A stretch of DNA of 64,000 nucleotides from Plantago major. Taxonomy: Eukaryota; Streptophyta; Magnoliopsida; Lamiales; Plantaginaceae. A program made the translations under genes and the position numbers. The stretch lies in contig CM048839.1 in NCBI GenBank assembly GCA_026545765.1, positions 50,266,677 through 50,330,676 on the forward strand. The letters are read 5' to 3'. Within the stretch, counting starts at the first letter, position 1. The number at the start of each line of letters is the position of its first letter. Shown here piece by piece: positions 10,901 to 21,900 of this stretch. The notes beneath the pieces were generated by a model that had not been told where the DNA came from, ran no database searches, and saw only the letters and a program-made list of their open reading frames with translations.

Positions 10901-13362
10901 TTGTTGTGAGGTGGGGACTTGGAAGTCTGGTCCTCAACAACCTTTCTTTCTGCTTAAACCTGATATTAGAAACATAACACTTAGGAAACTTTATCAAGAA
11001 AAAAATTTGTTGACAAAACAGATATCTGAGAGGTCAATTACCTCCGTTGGAGGCTCAGGTACTTGTCTCTCAGAGAATTGTGCAGTCTCTGGAATCTTTT
11101 CTTGTGATGAAGGCCTAGATGACTCATCAATTTTCATATGTTGTGAGGATTGAGTGGGCAATTCCTCAACAACTTCTACTTCTTTTTGAACCTGTTAAGT
11201 AGAATGTGTTAGTTTGAGAAAAATGATCAGAGATTTGTTCTTTAAAGAATATAGATATCTGAATGAAATACCTTCTCTGCAGAAGGTTTAGATACTCGTT
11301 CTTCAGAGACCTTGGAAGTCTCTGGATTCCTCTCTGAAGAGATAGACTTTTCAGTCTCTTCATTTTTCTTCTCAGTTGGTGCCTGTGAGACAGGCTCCTA
11401 TTCCTTAAGTGGTGAGGCTATGGAAGCCTCCTTCTCAGATTCTGAGGTAAGCTTTGTAGCTTCCTCTTGTTATAGTGTTTCTAAATCAGCCTGTAACAAA
11501 GAAATTATAATAAGTAACAAGATTTAGGCATAAGTTATCACAAGTAAAGAGTTAAACCATTCAGCTACCTGAGCTTTGTCAGGCTGACTGGTCTCTGGAA
11601 CTTGTGAAGTTTCCATGCATTGTTCTTGTTGTTCATGGACCAATTCTTGTTGAAAGTTTCAGGTACTTCAGACCTTTCCTGAGTGTGCAACTCAGTTGCC
11701 TCCCCTGGTTGATCATTCTGAGTAGATGTCTCAGTTTGATCCCTCTCATTGAGTTGGGGAACCTGCTCTTTTGCAGGATTTTCTTCAGCAATGAAAGATG
11801 ATGGTTTCTGTAACTCAAGTACCATTTCAGCAGTATTCACATCTGGCTGTTGTGGTTGTTGTGCTTGAGACAGACTGTTGAGTGTTGAGGCAATGGCAGT
11901 ATCCTCCAACACTAAGCTATCACACATCAGAGCATCTTCAATATGCTTCAGTCTTTCTTTCTCTGGTGTAATTTGTCCAGTGACCTTGGACAAAGTTGCT
12001 TCTCCAGCAACCTTTGAAACAAGTGCTTGTTCAGCAACCTGTGGTGTAGGTTCTTCTTCAGATACTTCTACATTGGTTACTTTTTCAGTAACCTTAACCC
12101 TTTTTGATTTTTCTAGGACTTGAGAGATGATTAAATCATCATCTTCATCGTCAGAGCTCTCATCAGCATTAGGAACTGATTGGTCCATAATCCCTACGGT
12201 TTCTGCAGATAGGGCTTGGTATCTACCACTACTTTCTTTAGCAGTATTGATGAGTTCATCAGCAAGGCTTTCGGCAGTAGTTTTGACATTTCTGAAAGCA
12301 CTTCTCTTGCTGAGTCTACTTGTTCAGTAGTCAATACTTCTTTTGCAGTATTGATGAGTTCATCTGCATTTATGAGTTCATCAGCAGTGGCGACAGGTAT
12401 CTGGGAATCGACAACCTCAATGGGTGTGCCTTCTGATTTGCCAACAGACTTCTTTCGTGAAGTTCTGGGCTTCTTGGTCGCAACCTTTCCCTCAGATACC
12501 TCTTCAGTCTTTCTCTTCTTGGAACCTTTCTGGGATCCAGTAACCTTTTTCATCAAGTTCGTATACTCATATTTGTAGAGTAGGTTACAGTTGGCTATGT
12601 CAGCCTTCTCTCTGAGCTCAATGCCAAGCTTCTCCAGCAAGTAGCATATCTTTAGACCATAGCTCACTGTGGCCTTTGGCTCAGCAAGCCCCTTAGCGAT
12701 TTTAGGCTCAAAGCCTTGAATCTTCTTCACAAATTTCATAAAGGCGTACTTTCCCCAATTGAAAGGGTTTTCCAGCCTTTTGTCTTGTTGTTGCAACAAG
12801 AACATCATCATCCAGCATTCTTGGCTTATCTGGTCAGCACCTCCGTGTAGACCATCAAAGCATCTGTGAAGAATGCATGCCAACACATCCCAGTGAACCA
12901 ACAGATGTCTGGTTCTGATGTCAGCAAGCTTGAAATCAGTGGGTATATCTTGTTTGTCAGTGTCACACACACCACTGTACAGCTGTTTTACACCTTCAAA
13001 GAGATCTTCATCCTTGGTGTCTATTTCAAAATCCTTTCCAAGATTTTGAAGATCAAACAACGTACAGAAAGTTAAGTCCAAAAGGATTTCCTTTCCTTGG
13101 ACCTTAGTTTTTATAGACACTATTGCAGTGCCTTCAGAAACACAGGATATAATCCTGGAGTTGTTATAGAACTCTAATACATCCAGTGAAGAAACTCCAC
13201 TGGGAAGAGCAGATAGAAAACCCTTGATTTGTGCCTTTTCAAGCATGTCAAGAATCAGTTTCCTATCGGCTTGGTTTTCAACAGCAGCCGTGAGGTATTC
13301 CTCAATCATGGCACCACCCCAAATCATCCTGTGATTTGAAGTCCAATGATCGGGATTAAACA
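7996..13362 (-). pseudogene. ORF3 of the outer element: intron-bearing third gene, degraded
   Basis: This is the homologue of the plus-strand gene at 21901-27520, lying between pol and the polypurine tract. Segments in minus-strand order: exon A 13362-11569, B+C fused 11490-11272, D 11191-11042, E 10959-10840, F 10785-7996. Introns of 78, 80, 82 and 54 bp have GT and AG ends at the same places as in the inner copy, but intron 2 is precisely absent. Exon A (12194-13362) reads well and ends in a lysine-rich basic stretch (KKRKTEE, KKPRTSRKK). Exon F holds a coiled-coil segment, acidic runs and the conserved C-terminus ending LLYDYSDDIKRFGD. Damage: missing promoter and first about 37 codons, stops in exons B and E, and frameshifts in A and F. 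I do not recognise the family; nuclear location is inferred from the basic clusters. Confidence 0.7.
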
Positions 13363-13381
13363 TGTTGGGAAATTTGTTGGG
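13363..13381 (+). repeat. 19-bp stray copy of the LTR tip at a deletion junction
   Basis: TGTTGGGAAATTTGTTGGG here is identical to the first 19 bases of the inner LTR (13401-13419), only 19 bp away. It sits exactly where about 410 bp of the outer ORF3, including its promoter and start, are missing relative to the inner copy (21597-22004). It looks like filler copied from the neighbouring LTR end during repair. Confidence 0.6.
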
Positions 13382-14176
13382 CCACGTCTGAATTTCAACA
13401 TGTTGGGAAATTTGTTGGGAAATTTCTTGAGAAATTTGTTAGGAATTTTGTTAGATATTTTGTTAAGAATATCTGTTTAGTTTTGATCAGCAACATGATG
13501 ACTTATCTTAGTCTCAGAAAGGTGATTAGTACTCTTGGTTCACTTGAACATTGTAAAAGAGGAAACTCACTAAGTATGATAGTCTAGCTAATCTTGTATA
13601 GGATGTTAGGTCTCAAAATGTAATTTTTATTTTATGAAGAGAAGACCAAGAAGAAGACATCCAAGGAGAACAAGCTCAACGACATTGAAGACTTTAAGAA
13701 ACTGCGCAAGATTACTGAAACTGTTGTTCAGATACCTTAGCCAGATATCTTGAAGACACGAATAGTTTCAAACAAACTGTGTCACAAGAGATATCTGAGA
13801 AATAAGAGACATATCTGAAAACAAGGAAAGTGTCCACAGATATCTATTCTCAGATACCTTGAGCATTAACCACATTTCTGAAAAAGAAATATATATTGCA
13901 AACAAAGTTGTTTCAATAAATAAGTGGTATCTGAAGATTGAAGATAAGGACGTGCAAAGAATCAGATAACACTAGTCTCTGATACAAAGCATAGTTCCGT
14001 TGACACTCTGAGGACAAAAGTATAGTACAATGCATTTAATGCACGGACAGAGATGTGCGAATAAAAGCAACGGCGACTCAAGAAGAAGACAAAACACCTT
14101 TAAGATACTATACACAGATATCAATAGTTTGAATTTGAGCCTAACGGATACTATTCAAACGGCACTCAAATTCATC

Positions 14177-14184
14177 TATAAATA
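14177..14184 (+). promoter_or_regulatory. TATA box of the inner 5' LTR
   Basis: TATAAATA in the context TTCATCTATAAATATCAACAC. The same site is at 28685-28692 in the 3' LTR, and on the minus strand near 6890-6900 and 37000 in the outer LTRs. It marks the U3/R promoter that would drive the genomic RNA. Confidence 0.65.
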
Positions 14185-14562
14185 TCAACACTTAGACAGC
14201 TTGAGAGATCACACGCACAAACACTACACAGAACTCTGAACATCTTACTCTCTCAAAGCAACTTACTTACTCACAAAGCTTTCTGTTGTGACCAAAGCTT
14301 TTGATCTTAAGTAAACACTGAAGTTCTAAGTGTCCTGATCGTAAACAAGCAAAGCTATATGTGAAGGAGTTGAATCAAAAGATCAACTATCTGAGATTCA
14401 TTCTCTTGAACAGATATCATAAGACTTGGGTCAGTAAAATCGAACAAGATACCATACGCTGTAAAGTGTATTAAGTAACTTGATTCACAGAGCTATCTGA
14501 ATAACTGAATAAGTTATTAAAGAAGCTCATCTGACAACTCAAACCAAAACCAACACCATAAC

Positions 14563-14790
14563 TGGCATGGAGTACAGGAAGTACTTAGTTTGAAAAATCA
14601 GGGAATAACTCCAAGGTTACCGGAGTATAGGAAGTACTTATTTGGGAAACTAAGGAATAACTCCAAGGTTATTGAGTATAGGAAGTACTTAGCTTGGGAA
14701 GCTAGGGAATAACTCAAAGGTTTCTGAGTATAGGAAGTACTTGGCTGTGAAAGCCGGGGAACAACTCAGGGGGAACATTTGGTTGGGAAC
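14563..14790 (+). repeat. Tandem hairpin array in the LTR (about 53-bp unit)
   Basis: Units of form GAGTATAGGAAGTACTT-hairpin-GGGAATAACTC-AAGGTT repeat four times, followed by a fifth hairpin. The stems differ but stay paired: CTTAGCTT/AAGCTAGG, CTTGGCT/AGCCGGG and TTGGTT/AACCAA, mostly with GGG or GTGA loops. In the outer LTRs (6345-6527 and 36447-36622) one unit has the perfect stem CTTAGTTT/AAACTAAG. Paired changes argue for selection on RNA structure in the transcript leader. The second copy is at 29073-29303. Confidence 0.75.
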
Positions 14791-15124
14791 CAATTGTTAA
14801 GAATCTTAGAATAGGTTTATTGTAAGGTCAACTCAATTATCTGTTCTAGTGAATTCTAGGTCTCTGATAGACCAAAGTGGATTAGTTGGAGGATTACGCC
14901 ACCTCCAGATACCACTATACTTGCTGTGTTATTTACCTTTCTGTATTTACATTTCAGCAACACACACACACACACTTTAAATGTTTCTGCACTTATCTTT
15001 ATTAAGTCTTCCGCGCTTTGATTCTAAGTATCAGATATCTATTCAGATATCTGAGAAATAGTTTTTATCGACAAAACACCCCCCCCCCCCAGTCTTTTAC
15101 TTTGCCGTTATCTGGACCAACAAG

Positions 15125-15136
15125 TGGTATCAGAGC
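15125..15136 (+). promoter_or_regulatory. Primer binding site of the inner element
   Basis: TGGTATCAGAGC lies two bases after the 5' LTR end. This is the standard initiator-methionine tRNA complementary site of plant Copia elements. Confidence 0.9.
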
Positions 15137-15239
15137 AGGAGGTTCACCAGCCTTCTGCACTGAACCTAGATCCCCAGATAGGTGAAGGAACTTTGTCCAC
15201 TTTTGAGGACTGTTTAATTTGTGTGTTAAGTGTGCAGGT

Positions 15240-17712
15240 ATGTCTCTCAGTGATGCACCCGTTCTCAAACCAGAGAACTACGAGAAATGGAAAAATAACA
15301 TGATGCTCCACCTTGAAGCCATAAGTGACGAGATGATCAAATTAATAAAGAATGGCCCAATAGTCATTCAACAACTTAAGCAAGTCATGGAGGTTTCGAG
15401 TGGAAGAGACAGAGATCAAAGCGAAGGATCTTCACAAACAGATGCGTCAACTAGTGGAAGATCTACTGGTCAAGTTATTTACGAACCAAACCCAGAGAAC
15501 TCTGGACATCGGAAGATGCCAAGAGGAATCATTTGGATGGTCAAGCTCGTAACGCCATCATCGGATCGACACGAGCACATCTGATGTAAAGCGTAGGTGC
15601 TAAAGCGGCGAAAGTTACTGGCAATGATTGAAGAAATCTGCGGGAACCAGAAAACCAAGGAAAACAAGTTCGAAGTTCTAAAGTTGAAATTTCAAAATTT
15701 CAAACAAGGTCCCACTGAAACTCTGGAAGAACTTGATTTCAGGTTTACCACTCTCATGAGTGATATGGCAGCACTTGGGGAAAGCAACAGATACTCCCAG
15801 TCAGAGAAGATTAAGACTATTGTCAGAAGTCTTAACCACAACTGGGAGCATACTAAATTCTTTTATTTTAACCAAGGTATGCCAAATATCACTCCAGTGG
15901 AACTTTTGTCTCATCTTGCTACGGTTGATTATGAGACAACTCAGAGAGAACAAACAACTGAAAAGTTGCAGAATGTTGCTCTAGTAACTCAAGGAACTTC
16001 TGAAAAGAAGAAAAGCAAGGAGGAGACTGAGGATGCTCTTTCTTCAAAGCAAATGAGCAAATTTGTCAGTCGAGAAATTGAGAGAAGAGAAGCCAAAGAG
16101 AAGCTGAAAAAGCATCTAGGCTCAAACTATCACCAGTACAAAAATATGCAAAGCTCGCTGAACAAGCCATTTCGAAAGCATCATGTCTTGAGGCGAAATT
16201 GGAAACGATATCATTTCTATTGTCGAAACCTGGCCACTTCAAGAAGGATTGTCTGCCTTCAACAAACTAAGGGCGGTGACAAGAAAGATAGAAGAATCTT
16301 GAAAAAGCGTAAAGCTTTGTTAATCAAGAAAGAAAGAAAATCAAATTCAATGGATGCTCTAGGCGTGGAGAGTTACGAAGATGACAATTCAGATGACTCA
16401 ACCTTACCATCACCAATTATGTGGAGTTACTCATGATATAATCGACTTCGCCTCAAGAAGAATGAAATGTGGAGTTCTTTGAAATTGACGGTCCAGACAT
16501 CTCCAACATAGAAAAGCATCTTATGGTGATGAGGTAACACATACTTCTTGTTATACTTATGAAAGTGATGAAGAGGAAATAAAAAATCTAGAAAATCTCA
16601 GGAAAGAACTTGACATCTATGAAAGAGAATTTCTAATGATCCGAGCTAGAGCCGAAAACCTTGAAGAAGAAAAGAATTCTCTTGAAAAGGAGAATTCTCA
16701 ATTAGTTAAAGAATCTGAGAGAAATGATGCTGAAAATGCATCTCTCAAAGCTCAGATATCTGAGACTGAAAAGTCACATAAAGAAGCAATGGCTGAATTA
16801 CGAAAGAATTATGAAGATCTTCTTTCTGAGAACAAAGAACTCAAGAAGAAAGAATTATCTTTTCAATCTTATGCCAAAGCTAGTGACACTCTTACTGAAG
16901 TACAATCTTACTTAAGAGATCCTTCAGAAAAGAAAGGACTCAATGAATACACAGACATATTGTTCTATCACTCTGAATAAGAGTAAGGAGAAAAGAACAT
17001 TTGTAAGTACTCAGCAAGACGGTTCCCATGCAATCTATAGTATCGGTGAGAAGACAAAGATTGTTGGCAAAGGAAAGGCAGTTGCGACCAAACCTTTGTG
17101 GGAAAAACAAGTCAAAAACAAAACTGTTGGGGACGTCTCTGAAAAGAAACACAACACTGAAAAGTGTAAACACCCACAGTGCTATGTCTCTCAAAAAAGG
17201 TAGAATTGCAGGAGCTGGCAAATTCTCCCATGTCACTTTTTCTGGAAAGAAATTGGACCAACCAGAGACTAGCAAAGTCACGAGAAAAGATCTCGAGATA
17301 GCTTCAAGTGCTCAAACGGTATTGCTACAAAGGCATCGAAAAACAACTTGCTCATGAGTACAAGGGGAGCAAGAACGATGAAAAGCTAGAATTGCTCAAA
17401 GCAATTATCGAAGTGGAAGTTAAATCAAGCCACCGAAAATCAATGCTGTGGCTAGAAGAAATCAGCAGGAAGGCTAAGTTTGCTGAAAAGCAAACTCAGA
17501 AACCTGACAGGTATCTGAAAGCATCATATGGAGCACATCGGAACACACCAAGGAAGAAAATAATTCTTACTAATGATAACATTCATTCAAATAGAATTCC
17601 TCCTTACGTTCCTGTCAGACAAAAGCATATTTCAAAGAAATTCATTCAAAAATGGATTCCTACTGGAAGAACTTTTAATTCTGACGGTTCCATCAAAGAT
17701 ATGAGAACCTAA
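15240..17712 (+). pseudogene. Inner element gag and gag-pol linker, frameshifted
   Basis: The start MSLSDAPVLKPENYEKWKNNM is typical of Copia gag, and the core FKQGPTETLEELDFRFTTLM (15597-16436) is the UBN2/retrotrans_gag region that forms the nucleocapsid. A frameshift near 15560-15600 breaks the N-terminus. At 16205-16260 the zinc knuckle is lost by another frameshift: only its first cysteine context FYC remains, whereas the outer copy keeps the full CX2CX4HX4C. A long coiled coil follows (16580-16900, rich in E, K and L; SLEKENSQLVKESE). The basic linker to protease (16980-17712) is open in pieces in different frames. Confidence 0.85.
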
Positions 17713-17730
17713 TCTCCTGTTTCCTGTTGT

Positions 17731-18147
17731 GTGCAGAATGCTTCCTGGACTAAAGCACAATGGCAATTTGATAGTGGATGCGGAAAGCACATGACAGGAG
17801 ACAAAGCAAATCTGGTTGATTACAAAGCTTGCAACACAGGACCAGATATCAGATTTGCTGGAGGAGAATTAAATCCCTCTCTGGGATTTGGCAACGTCAA
17901 ATTGGGGACTTTAACAATCACTGACATATTACATGTTAAGGATTTGAAATATAATCTATTTAGCATGAGCCAGTTTGCAGACAAGGGTTTTACTATAAAA
18001 TTCAAAGCTAAATACTGCAAACTAATTGACAATGAGTCAAAGCAGACAGTCTTAGTTGGTCGGCGGAAAGGCAGTCTTTATGTTGCCGATTGGGCATCTG
18101 CCACAACTGAAGAATGTCTCATGGTGAGTCAATCTGGTCACCTGTAA
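17731..18147 (+). CDS. Inner element aspartic protease region
   Basis: The Copia protease active-site motif FDSGCGKHMTGD is visible, with D-S-G at 17770-17778. It is followed by the core RFAGG, a glycine-rich segment and ILHVKDLKYNLFSMSQ. The enzyme would cut the gag-pol polyprotein in the virus-like particle. The frame is open for 138 codons and runs to the start of the GAG-pre-integrase segment, where the reading frame breaks. Confidence 0.8.
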   Translation: MQNASWTKAQWQFDSGCGKHMTGDKANLVDYKACNTGPDIRFAGGELNPSLGFGNVKLGTLTITDILHVKDLKYNLFSMSQFADKGFTIKFKAKYCKLIDNESKQTVLVGRRKGSLYVADWASATTEECLMVSQSGHL

Positions 18148-19297
18148 GAGCACCTTGGTTATGGCACAAAAGAATGAGTCACTTGAACTTCAAAACTCTG
18201 AATAGACTTGCCAAGAAAGAGTTAGTGGTTGGCCTTCCGTAACATCTTCGGAAGGGATGGTATATGTTCACTTTGTCGGAGGGAAACAATCTAAGATCTC
18301 TTTCAAGTCCAAAATCGACACTCTAGTGTTAGACCAACGCAACTTTACACATGGATCTTTTTGAATCATCTGTAACTAGTTATGCAGGAAAGAAGTATGG
18401 TCTGGTTGTTGTAGATGACTTCTCAAGATTCACTTGGGTTGTCTTTCTGAAACAAAAATCTGATGCCAGGGTGGAGATACCAAACTTGCTGAAAAAGCTT
18501 GAAGTCATGAAAAATGACAAGGTATCTGCAATCCGAACAGACCATGGTACTGAGTTTGTCAACCAGTACATAAAGGAGTTTTGTACCTGCAAAGGTATAC
18601 AAAACCAACTTTCCTCTGTAAGAACACCTCAACAAAATGGTGTTGCAGAAAGGAAAAACAGAACCCTTAAAGAAGCTGCAAGGACAATGCTAATGACCTT
18701 TGAAATAAGTGAAATTTATTGGGTTGAAGTCGTAAACACGACTTGCTACACTCGTAATGATGTTTGATAAACAAACACCATGACAAGACCCCCTATGAAA
18801 TCTTGGTTGGTAGACCCCCTAATATCAAACATCTGAAAGTATTTGGTTGTAGATGTTTTGTTCTAAACAATGGGAAAGATTATCCGAGAACATTTCAACC
18901 AAAGGCAGATGAAGGTGTTTTTCTTGGCTATTCCACAAACATCAAAGCCTACAGAGTTTACAACAAAAGAACTAAGAAAATTGAAGAATCAATTCATGTT
19001 GTATTCCATGAAGGAAATAAGAAAACACCTCCTATTGATGAACTCTCAGAAAGGTTCAAAGAACTATTACTGAGGGATTCTAAAGAAGAATCCTCAGAAA
19101 GGAGAAACATCATTATGGAAAGTGAGGATTACTCTGACGTAGAAAAGCTTGAAAAGCCTAGTAACAACAAGATGACTCACAGACATGATGAGGAATTTCC
19201 TATGAGTTTTCCAGAAATGGAACAGTTCTCGAGAACCTTCATCATGAAGAGGTATACGAAAATAAGAATCTCAAATGCATGTTCCAGATATCTCTAA
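18148..19297 (+). pseudogene. Inner element integrase
   Basis: The N-terminal zinc-binding region (LWHKRMSHLNFKTLN) at 18160-18300 is broken by frameshifts. The catalytic core 18351-18767 retains the DDE triad: D in MDLF at the start, D in IRTDHGTEF, and E in NGVAERKN exactly 35 residues later. The C-terminal part (18764-19297; HDKTPYEILVGRPPNIKHLKVFG) is in another frame. The family inserts the cDNA into chromosomes and gives 5-bp duplications, as seen for both elements here. Confidence 0.85.
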
Positions 19298-19437
19298 CAT
19301 CGAAAAGTGTCAGATATCCATGACATTTCCCATATGTCAGATATCTCAGATACTGAAAAAGTATCAAATCAAAATCTTAGTGATTCACATTCAGATCACG
19401 TGGATATTGATCCTACTAGCACTAAACCTATGATGAG

Positions 19438-20560
19438 ATGGATCAAAGATCATCCCAAAAGGATATAATTGGACCAATTAATCAGGGTGTTAGGACTAGG
19501 AGAGCAATAGCTGAAAATGCTAACTCTCTCTTTGGATGTTTCATCTCGAATATTGAACCTAAAAATATAGAAGAAGCATTAGGAGACCAAGACTGGATCT
19601 CTGCAATGCAAGAGGAGTTGGATCAATTTGAGAGAAACAAAGTCTGGAAACTAGTTCCATTTATAGAAGGAATATCTGTGATTGGAACTAAATGGGTTTT
19701 CAGAAACAAGATGAATGAATCTGGTGAAATAACCAGAAACAAAGCAAGATTGGTTGCCAAGGGATTTACTCAGACTGAAGGCTTAGATTTTGACGAGTCA
19801 TATGCACCAGTTGCCAGATTGGATGCAATAAGACTCTTTCTAGCCTTTGCAGCTCATAAAGATTTCAAAGTTTATCAGATGGATGTCAAAAGCGCATTCT
19901 TAAACGGTGAACTTGCAGAAGAAGTTTATGTTGAGCAACCACCTGGCTTTGATATTTCCTCAGAAAGTAGAATGGTCTACAAACTACAGAAAGCTCTGTA
20001 TGGACTGAAACAGGCTCCAAGAGCGTGGTATGACACTTTGGCCAAATACCTTCTGGAAAGTGGTTTCAAGAAAGGTGAAGTTGATAAAACTTTATTTACC
20101 TTAAATCATGACGGGAAACTACTCTTAGTTCAAGTATATGTTGATGACATAATATTTGGATCTAAGGACAAGCAACTTTGTAATGACTTTGCAAATCTCA
20201 TGAAAAGCAAATTTGAGATGAGCATGATGGGAGAAATGAATTATTTCCTAGGATTGCAAGTCAAGCAACTCAATGATGGAATATTCATTAGTCAAACAAA
20301 GTATGCAAAAGATATGCTCACAAAATTCAATCTTAAGCCTTCTGAAAAGAATGCTAAGATACCTATGAGCATTGGAACCAAAATGACCTATACTGAATCA
20401 GATAAGAGTGTTGAAGAACATAAGTATAGGAAATTGATAGGTTCACTACTTTACCTCACTGCAAGTAGACCTGATATTCAATATGCCGTTGGAGTATGTG
20501 CTAGATTTCAGACAAATCCAATGCAAACACACTACAACATTGCTATGAAAATATTAAGGA
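19438..20560 (+). CDS. Inner element reverse transcriptase (RVT_2)
   Basis: An open frame of about 375 codons with the whole Copia [22 protein letters not shown], the [11 protein letters not shown] motif (first catalytic aspartate), [12 protein letters not shown], and the YVDD box at 20137-20148. It is the best-preserved pol domain. It continues through [18 protein letters not shown] into the RNase H connection, where the frame changes near 20575. Confidence 0.9.
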
Positions 20561-20574
20561 ATGTAAAGTACAAG

Positions 20575-21057
20575 AGATGTAGGATTGTGGTATCCTAAAG
20601 AAAGTGGATTGAGTTTAATGGGTACTCGAATGATTAAGTGGATCAACGCTGATAGGAAAAGCACCTCAGGAACTTGCCAGTTTCTGGGTACTAGACTTAT
20701 CTCATGGTTTAGCAAGAAGCAAAACTCAATTGCAAATTCTACCACAGAGGCTGAATATATTGTCATTGTTGTGCAACACAAATTCTGTGGATACAACAAC
20801 AACTTAAAGACTATGGACTCGATGAGAAGAAAACTCCCATTTTCTGTGACAACACAAGTGCTATTGCGATTACACAGAATCCTAAATTTCATGCCAGAAC
20901 AAAGTACATTGATGTTAGACATCACTTCATCAGAGACCATGTTGAAAAGGGCAATATAGAGATACTCAAGATTGACACTGAAGACCAACTTGCAGATATC
21001 TTCACTAAGCCACTACAAGAAAGTAGATTCTTAGCCTTAAGACATAGTCTTGGACTA
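20575..21057 (+). pseudogene. Inner element RNase H, catalytic site lost
   Basis: DRKSTSGTCQFLGTRLISWFS and TTEAEY identify Copia RNase H. The upstream DADYDG catalytic stretch, intact in the outer copy, is replaced here by unrelated residues. Frameshifts follow near 20760. The stop codon of pol (after MELPKN in the outer copy) is changed, so the frame reads on into the 28-bp repeats until 21297. Confidence 0.8.
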
Positions 21058-21079
21058 ATGGAACTACCAATGAACCGAA

Positions 21080-21215
21080 GAGTTCGTATCCGAACGGGCA
21101 TCCAGAGAAGAGGTATCTGGAACGGGCATCCAGAGAAGAGGTATCTGGAACGGGTATCCAGAAAAGAGAAAAGAGAAAACTGGAACGGGTATCCAGAAGT
21201 CAAAAAGGCTAAAGA
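21080..21215 (+). repeat. 28-bp tandem repeats after pol
   Basis: Three to four copies of a unit containing GTATCTGGAACGGGCATCCAG follow the end of RNase H. The outer element has the same array on the minus strand at about 30005-30110. Each unit contains a TCTGG/CCAGA inverted pair. Confidence 0.7.
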
Positions 21216-21699
21216 GCAAAACGACAGCTTAAGATCTCTGAGACGGGAACTCAGATATCTGAATCAATCTGCAAACGAAGAACACAAAGGAGAATAGTAC
21301 AACTATCTGCAGTCAACTACTCTCTTGAAATTCGCATTGTTTCTATCTTGATGAAAAACTTGGAAAAATCCTAAGTATAAAACAGATTCAGATGCAAACA
21401 GTGTTCTTGGTCATACAAAGACGCGATTCAGATAGCTAATAGCCAAAATTCATTAAATGGGCACAATTACACTTGTTGATTGTGATCATTGCTGAAGAAG
21501 CAATGGTGACCCTTGATGAAATTAAGCGATTGATCTATACGGTGGAAATCAATTCACAGTAAATAGTGGACTGTTGAAATTCAGACATGGCCCACTAAGC
21601 ATTTAATGCCGAACTAGCTGTTGCTCACGCCTGCTTGCAAATCACAGATACGTACACACAAAATCAATTTGTATGTATTTTTTTGTTGGGATTCAACTG

Positions 21700-21711
21700 C
21701 TATATATATAG
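21700..21711 (+). promoter_or_regulatory. Internal TATA box upstream of ORF3
   Basis: CTATATATATAG lies 190 bp before the ORF3 start and is followed by a C/T- and CAAA-rich leader (TTCTCTTGATTCTCTGCAAA), the composition of plant 5' UTRs. The start context AAAGAGATGGCC is favourable. It suggests that ORF3 is transcribed from its own promoter. No transcript data are available here. Confidence 0.5.
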
Positions 21712-21900
21712 GATTTTGGCAAATGAAATCACTTTTGCCTAATCCGAAAACTCATCTTGCACAAAAATAGCAATTCCTTCTCTTGATTCTCTGCAAACCC
21801 TCTACAATCTCTGCAAATCAAGATTAAGTTTTTCTGCAAAGAATTACTAAATCAAATCTCTTTCAAACACCAATTTCAAATCCCTACACTATATAAAGAG

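Larger units (their letters stand above)
13401..15122 (+). repeat. 5' LTR of the inner element
   Basis: 1722 bp, beginning TGTTGGGAAATTTG and ending GGACCAACA directly before the primer site. A TATA box (TATAAATA, 14177-14184) is followed by a CT/CA-rich leader. The hairpin array is at 14563-14790. Near the end there is a run of 12 C. Relative to the 3' LTR it lacks about 20 bp (TTTTAAAAGACTATTCAC region) next to the C run. Confidence 0.92.
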
